This document shows positions 58,401 to 64,000 of a stretch of 64,000 nucleotides of DNA, piece after piece. The stretch spans positions 933,262-997,261 of the forward strand of contig BCIH01000002.1 in the NCBI GenBank assembly GCA_002897115.2, written 5' to 3'. Each line of letters begins with the position of its first letter. Position 1 is the stretch's first letter. Position numbers and translations under genes: made by a program. Source of the DNA: Prototheca cutis. Lineage: Eukaryota; Chlorophyta; Trebouxiophyceae; Chlorellales; Chlorellaceae. Below the pieces are notes generated by a model, which made no database searches, was not told the origin of the DNA, and worked only from the letters and a program-made list of their open reading frames with translations.

Positions 58401-59645
58401 CTATCAAGTGATCCCCCCTTCCGATTACATAAACCCCTAAACCCATGCACTGTCGGCACCAAACGCGCACCGCCTGTCAGCAGCAGCCACGGCCGGCAAT
58501 CGTCCCGAGCGAGGCTGGACACCGTCACGCTGCGAGTGCTGCGCCCCAGCCGCTCCTCCCTCTGGTCCACTGCAATGACAACGGGGTGTTGCATTACTTG
58601 CAGGGAGCAAAAATTGTGCACCGTGGAAACCGCCCGGTCACCCACTGGGGCGCATGGGAATGGCAAAGGCACTGCTGTCCGGCCATTGCATGCCCAGCAC
58701 AAATGCGCAGCCCTCACTGCCTTCAGCATGCACGCACCGAGGAGGGAGCTGCCGGCCTGGCTTGCCGCTGCCGGGTCGCTGGGTGGGCGCGCCACCCGCG
58801 TGTCTGTCAGTAGCACAGTGCCATCGCTGCTACCAGAAAGAATGCAGCCTGTGCGTGGGAGGGAGAAGGTCGCAAAGGGCCACTCAGGGCTGCATGGCAG
58901 CATGCAAGGACTCCTGGGTGTCAGAAAGACATACCCTCTCTCCCCAGAGAAAGCCAAAAAAAGAAGAAACAGCCACCACTGCACATACACAAGACGACCC
59001 ACAACACACCTTGTTCTTCGACGAGGACGGTGTTGATGGAGGCTGTGTGCAGGTGGAAAGGACGGGATGCGCAGCGTACGAGGTCGTGCAGACGGACCTG
59101 GCCATCGCCGCTTCCCGTCACGACACGAGTGCCGCTCTGCCAGTCCAGCGCATGGATTGCCCCGGTGTGACCCTGGTGCAGGGTTTGAAAGCCGGCAGAC
59201 CTTGGTTGGGAAGGTCATGCCTGGAAGCGATGCTTTGTATCGGTTCCAGCATACACAGGCCCACATGAGAGGTGGGGTGTGGAGGCCAGAGCCCCTTTTG
59301 AGTCGGTGAGTGCTGTGGTGAGTAGCACCACCAGTCCCCTGCCCACCCACCTCAACCCCCCTCCACAGAGTTACTCACGAAACACACACCGTGTCAAGTT
59401 CGTCGAGGGGTGAGGAATGCTCGTCAGGGTGCCAGACTGTGAGCCTGCCATCCTCAAAGCCGATGGCCAGGCGCTGGCCCCCCGCATCCCAGGCCAGGGC
59501 CCCCGCCCCTCCCCTATCGCCCACGTTGACATCCGCGACGGGGGTCAGGCGCTTGGCCAGGCCCGGGCTGCCACATGCGATTGACCCAAAACGACAGGAT
59601 GGTAGCACTCCTGTCTCCCTGGAGCGCAGGGAACCCACCAGCATC
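55470..59645 (-). CDS. DCAF-type WD40 repeat protein with long disordered insertion
   Basis: Probable substrate receptor for CUL4-DDB1 ubiquitin ligases (DCAF8/WDTC1-like), by inference. Start MLVGSLRSRETGV near 59645. WD-like blocks: GAGALAWDAGGQRLAIGFED-GRLTVWHPDE (59500-59420), GSGDGQVRLHDLVRCASRPF (about 59110), TGCILSGSSDGTVLLTDTRV (about 58820), GSDAAVRLYDRRMLPPLAG (about 58250, with the D-x-R signature), RAVGFARGGAGLLASYVGEA then VYGFDQ (about 58050), and a C-terminal blade with QLALGSRRSTVQLWSPEA (about 55760). Between blades an exon of about 1.7 kb (56040-57770) encodes a Gly/Ala/Pro/Arg-rich, probably disordered segment of over 500 residues. The C-terminus is acidic (DDDDRGAATAEAHALLLDAL). 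Introns hold (AC)n/(GT)n tracts. Exon limits are approximate. Confidence 0.7.
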
Positions 59646-60063
59646 GGGAGCAGCGGGCATGTCGGAAACGGGGCTGTCACCTACGAACCCATGCAGCCCA
59701 CGTATGCGCATGCAAGCGAGCCGTGCAGCCAGTCATGAGTTCCGATTGCTACATTCCCATGTTTCACATGTGTGAAACCAGTATACTGCGCTGGGATGGG
59801 GTCCTGGGCCCTGGTCGAGCCCGCACAGGGCTGGGGCTTTGGGTTCCCGTGCTCCCGGGAATTTGATGCCGGGGAGAATGGCAGCCTCGCAAAATCCTCT
59901 CCCGTTGCAGCCCTTCCGGCCCTCCCCTGTCGAGCACAGCGGGTCCAACAACGCTCATCCTTGCATGTGAATCAGTAGACAACGATGTTCAAGGGTATCC
60001 CAACGGCCAGTTCCAGCGGCACACAGTCAGGGCAAGCAAAAAGCATGGGGAGTGCGATGGCTG
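59646..60063. other. Intergenic region
   Basis: Between the WD40 gene start and the stop of the small membrane-protein gene; no recognised gene. Confidence 0.5.
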
Positions 60064-61020
60064 TTAAAACTCGCAGCTGTGTTCCCGCCTGAGTGGCACG
60101 AGCTCTGAACTGGGGTGCCGCCCGGCTCTTCGCAGCACATCCTTCATGAACGAGGTCGGAGCAGCCCTCTTCCTGCAGGAGCGCGAGTGTGTGTGCATGG
60201 CACATGTCAGGCTTGAGTTGACGTGCACGCAAACAAGGCAAGATTCCGCTGCCAGTGGGCCTTGCATAGCTGGGGCCCAGCACACTCGCCGGCCAACCAC
60301 CCTCCCTTTGGCGGACGGACAGGCAGCACACATCCGGAGACAAATCCAATGGCAACCATACATACTTTGTATTATTAGCCTCCAGGTCTTCCTTCCCCTT
60401 GTGCACCGCCAATTCCATGGCCAGTTGCATCTCCTGCATTGGTGCAGCGGTAGCAGTCCAGCGGTGACAAGACTGAACACCCAGCGGCATGGCTCATGCA
60501 CTCGTGCGTGCAGCAATTCACCTTGCCTAGGCTTTATTAAGGAAAGCAGGGCAACGCTGTGGTGCAGGAAAGCATGACCCGAGAACCCACAGTCGACTGG
60601 CCATGGCACCCCGCCATAAACGGCCGCCCCCATTCCAACTTCTCGCACCTTCTCCTCCAGGTTGACGAACCGTTTCCACTGCCTGAATCCGCGGATCGTG
60701 AAGAGCGCGAGCACCACGGCAAACGAGGCGATGATGGCGATCACCACCCAGAACCACCACCGGTGGTCGATTGGTTTGTCCGAGCCAGTAATGTCGACAG
60801 GGTTGACGTTGATGCCCTGCGCCCTGGAGGTTGGGAGGTAGGGCATAAACATTGCGTGGTGGTCAGATGCCATGCGAAGCATCCACACGCCGCGGCATGC
60901 ACCTGGCTGCGCGATGCACAGGAAACCCTGCGCATTTGCCCACGGGCGCCCGGTTGATGGGCCCTCTCTCGCTGCACCGTGGACGGCATCCCTTGCCAAC
61001 GGCCCGGGCACGCGAACCAC
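60064..61020 (-). CDS. Unidentified single-pass membrane protein
   Basis: I do not recognise the family. The best exon (about 60830-60650) encodes AQGINVNPVDITGSDKPIDH then RWWFWVVIAIIASFAVVLAL FTIRG, one clear transmembrane segment, followed by basic FRQWKRFVNLEEK. A donor after EEK (AAG|GTGCGA) joins to EMQLAMELAVHKGKEDLEAN near 60435-60370, a charged helix. A last exon starts KRAAPTSFMKDVLRRAGRHP after CTCCTGCAG near 60178 and ends HSCEF at 60064. The N-terminal exon is uncertain; MVRVPGPLARDAVHGAAREG at 61020 is one candidate. The arrangement suggests a short lumenal or extracellular part, one TM helix and a cytosolic charged tail. Confidence 0.5.
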   Translation of the reverse strand: MVRVPGPLARDAVHGAAREGPSTGRPWANAQGFLCIAQPGACRGVWMLRMASDHHAMFMPYLPTSRAQGINVNPVDITGSDKPIDHRWWFWVVIAIIASFAVVLALFTIRGFRQWKRFVNLEEKVREVGMGAAVYGGVPWPVDCGFSGHAFLHHSVALLSLIKPRQGELLHARVHEPCRWVFSLVTAGLLPLHQCRRCNWPWNWRCTRGRKTWRLIIQSMYGCHWICLRMCAACPSAKGRVVGRRVCWAPAMQGPLAAESCLVCVHVNSSLTCAMHTHSRSCRKRAAPTSFMKDVLRRAGRHPSSELVPLRREHSCEF

Positions 61021-61677
61021 TTACTGGCATTCGAGCGCTAGAAGAACAACCAAAACCGGTAGGACGAGCCAGCAGCGCAGCGCGGGCCTGCACACAGACG
61101 CGGGACAGTGCTCATGAGGAGAGGGCCCCCAAGGGCCGTGGCCGGCACCGTGCTTTGCACAAGTCATATTGCTCCCCGACATCCCACTGCGAGCGAGCCC
61201 TGGCCGTACCTAGCAGTTTCTGACATTATTTCAGTAAAATCAAGGGGATGGTCCCTCGTTTACGCAAGAGCTGTCTCTTCAGAACTGCACCACGGAGTCG
61301 GTGCTTGCCCTCGGGCCCTTGAGGACGCTCGCGTCCAGGACGCTCCGTCCTCGGGCAAACATGCACTTTTCAGTGTCCGATGGTCATTCGCAATACATAC
61401 ATGAACGTATCCGAAAGCATGATGCTGTCGGGAGGTGTACAGCAAAACTGGAGGGCCCCTAGCATTGCTCCAGAAAATCGGGCCAAGGGGTTGGTGGCAT
61501 CAAGCAGGGTCCGGACGGGATCGGGTGGGGTCAATGCCCGGCCATCCAAGCCCGGCCATCCAAGCCCGGCCACCCAAGGAGGACCATCCCAGGAAACCAC
61601 GCGACAGCGTGCGTGGCGCTGTGCACGCACCCAATTTTTGAGACCGCATATCCGTGCAACAGATCTTCCGCATGCAA
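61021..61677. other. Intergenic region
   Basis: Between the membrane-protein gene and the CDPK stop. It holds a threefold AAGCCCGGCCATCC-type short repeat at about 61540-61575. No gene is seen. Confidence 0.5.
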
Positions 61678-64000
61678 TCACATCATCGTGAGCAGGCGCC
61701 GGCGTCGGAAGGAGGGAGGCGTGGCGTCGCCGGTGGTCTCTGTCTCCTCATCCTGGGATCTCAGCATCGTCACAAATTCTGTGCAGATATGGTGTGCGTG
61801 TGGGTGCGGGGTGTGTGGGTGGGGGTGGGGGTGGGGGGGGGGGGGGATATATGCATCACATCTCATTCACAAGCTCAACGCACCCCCTTTCCCCCTGAAA
61901 AGGATCTCATTCCGGCCACATACCAGAGTAGTCAATGACGCCGTCCTTGTTAAGGTCATGGCAGGAAATCAGTTGCCGCGCCTCTGCCTCTGTCATCTCC
62001 CCGCTGGCGCTCACGGCTGCGGCAACCTCGTCCGGCGTCAGCACCCCGCTCCCATCCTGGGGGAAGGCGATAATGAGTATGTCCTCGGGGGGTTTGGGGC
62101 ATGGAACAGCGTTGGGCCAGTTCCACCAAACCCCTGGCAGAAGGGGCACATCATCATCATCATCAATTGGCAAGACCGCCGGCAACCCAGTGCACACACC
62201 CGGTCCATCTTGCGAAAGGCCTTGATAAACGTCTCCTCCCGCTCCAGCTGGCTCAAGTTGGCAGTGGCCGCCAGGAACTGCAAACATGGGTGTGGAACGG
62301 GGGGTGATACTGCTTCCCTTTTTGTGAGTCTGCTCTAATTTTATTCATTTATTGTTCATTTACTTTTTTTCTTTGGTTGAGGGGGGGGGGATGACACAGA
62401 GTCTGCATGTCCAGAGAGGCACTTGTTCCCCAACTCAAATGTCCACCCACAAGCGCATCACCTCTTCATAGTCGATGTACCCATTCTTGTCCAAGTCAAC
62501 GTCATCCATGACCTATCAGCAAGAAAAAATGGTGGTCGTGCTTTGCTTTGTTTGGCAGGGCATGCTCCCTGAACTTGGAGCCATGGATGCCTTGTCACGC
62601 CTGCAAAGGGGACAGGGCCCAATGCTGGCCCCGACAACTCTGCAGCCCAAACGCATGCCCATCCACACTACTGGATGACATAAGACTGCAGGACAGCACC
62701 TGTTGCAGTTCTTCCATTGGCAGGTCGGGTTCCCGCATCAGCAGCGCATCTTGCAGCTCCTCAAAGCTCACCACGCCGTCCCCTGAGCTTTTTGATTCAT
62801 GGGCACGGTCTTGGGGTTCCTTCCCTTGCGGAAGGAGCATGCACCATCGTTCAGCGCTCTCTCAACCCGGTCTTAGGACGGCCCGGTTTTGACCCCGACA
62901 CGAACCCTAAGACCATGTCCACCCTAGGGTCATCACCCCCCCTTTCAAACCGCCAACACATACCATTCTTGTCAAAGCTTTTGAACAGTTCCCGCAGGCC
63001 CTGGATTTGATCCCGGGACAGGTGCTGCGCCGCGCAGAGCACAGCCGCCTGTTTTTAGGGGTTTTCGTTAAGGGTGTGGGGGTCGGGGCTAGGGTAGAAT
63101 CTAGGGAGAGGGCACCCTCCCAATCTACGTGCCACCACAACAAGGAACCACCGCTGACCCCAGATGCACCCTCCTTCCTCAAACCCCCCCCCTCCCCAAA
63201 AAAAAAAAAAAAAACTCGACCTCCTCGTGCCTTTTTAAACTTGTTCATGTTGGAAAAGCCCTTGAGACGCTGGATCACGATGGGCGGGAGCGGGCGGCTG
63301 CCCAGTTGCGCGCGGGCCCGGAGCCAGGGGTGCGCTGGCAGGTCCACCGCGCGGGGTCGGCGCCCTGGGTCGCGCTGGAGCAGGCGGCGCACCAGGTCCT
63401 TGGCTTCGGCTGACACCGCGGGCCAGGGCTGGGTGTCAAAGTCCAGCTCAGCACGCAGGATGGACCCGAACACCTCGCGCTCGCTCCGACCCCAAAAGGG
63501 AGGCAGGCCTGACAGCAGGATGTACAGCACCACCCCGAGAGACCACAGATCACACTCGGGGCCATAATTCCGTCCAAGGACCTGGAATGATTGATGGTTA
63601 GCTGGTCTGTTGCTGGACACATGTTGTGTTTTGCATGATGTTTGCGTCTTGGGTTGTGGTGTTTGCTCATGAGTCATCCCTGGAGCACATTTAGTCAAAC
63701 CCCCCCGTCCACCTACCAACCGCCCACCTCGGGGGCCACGTAGTATGCCGACCCCACGACTTCGGAAAAGCGCTGGCCCGGCTTGAAGTAGGTGGACAGC
63801 CCAAAGTCACAGGCCTTGAGCCCGCAGTAGTCCTCGCTGCCCGTCAACAGGAAATTCTGCCAAAGAAGAAATGGGAAAAGCAGGGTCTTGGGGGTTGGGA
63901 CATGGCCACCTCACCTCTCAGTCTTGCACATGCATCCATCCATGAACAATGGGGTCCCAAAGGCGCTTGAATGTCCCCTGCACACATCCCCATTCTCAGG
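61678..64000 (-). CDS. Calcium-dependent protein kinase (CDPK), 5' end outside the window
   Basis: Ser/Thr kinase directly activated by Ca2+. The kinase part in the window runs from [20 protein letters not shown] (DFG) through [80 protein letters not shown] and PWL. The autoinhibitory junction is [38 protein letters not shown] begins the calmodulin-like region. EF1: [17 protein letters not shown]2: [19 protein letters not shown]3: [20 protein letters not shown]4: [19 protein letters not shown]. All four loops keep the acidic ligands. The tail is Arg-rich ([13 protein letters not shown], stop 61678). Each EF-hand is split by an intron, a common CDPK gene structure. ATP-binding loop, catalytic Lys and any myristoylation site lie beyond 64000. 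Confidence 0.92.

Overview
This is nuclear DNA of a GC-rich, intron-rich eukaryote, most likely a green alga; a trebouxiophyte of the Chlorella/Auxenochlorella type is my best guess, by inference only. The support is plant-type gene content: a plastid-type pyruvate kinase with a transit-like leader, a calcium-dependent protein kinase with four EF-hands, a MUT9-like casein kinase, a raffinose synthase-family enzyme, a HOL-type halide/thiol methyltransferase and a GATA finger of the CX2CX18CX2C type. An arginine deiminase is also present, as known in Chlorella and Chlamydomonas. Genes are dense, on both strands, with short introns. Long G or C runs, (GT)n tracts and two N gaps (9079-9198 and 22382-22591) interrupt the assembly.

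Layout. 1-7190 (all minus): 5' part of arginine deiminase, a tRNA-Pro gene whose 3' half precedes its 5' half, an unidentified secreted protein and a type II NADH dehydrogenase. 7400-9590 (plus): a Fanzor (eukaryotic TnpB-like) element bracketed by diverged direct repeats. 9771-24484: RIT1 (plus), then on minus a halide/thiol methyltransferase, a 2H phosphoesterase, an ELM2-SANT-double-GATA protein and pyruvate kinase. 25398-39270: 2-oxoglutarate dehydrogenase E2 (minus) divergent from NSF (plus), then on minus a DDX49/Dbp8-like helicase, a MUT9-like kinase and a chloroplast thioredoxin-like protein. 39540-41562 (plus): a dispersed repeat, then a second, internally rearranged Fanzor copy that supplies the part lost in the first copy's gap. 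41717-54232: a methylthioribose-1-phosphate isomerase/methylthioribose kinase fusion, a raffinose synthase-family protein and a bacterial-type cytosine deaminase (all plus), with a small DUF3128 gene on minus. 54801-64000 (minus): an ARPC2-like protein, a DCAF-type WD40 protein, a small membrane protein and a CDPK cut by the window end.

Functional links are loose, as usual in eukaryotes. E2 and NDH2 are mitochondrial energy metabolism; pyruvate kinase and the thioredoxin look plastid-targeted; the MtnA-MtnK fusion joins two consecutive steps of methionine salvage; NSF, the kinases, the ELM2/SANT/GATA protein and the DCAF are trafficking and regulation. The most notable items are the circularly permuted tRNA gene, the two Fanzor copies with a conserved structured 3' region, the ELM2-SANT-GATA-GATA architecture, the MtnA-MtnK fusion and the recurrent GC-AG introns.
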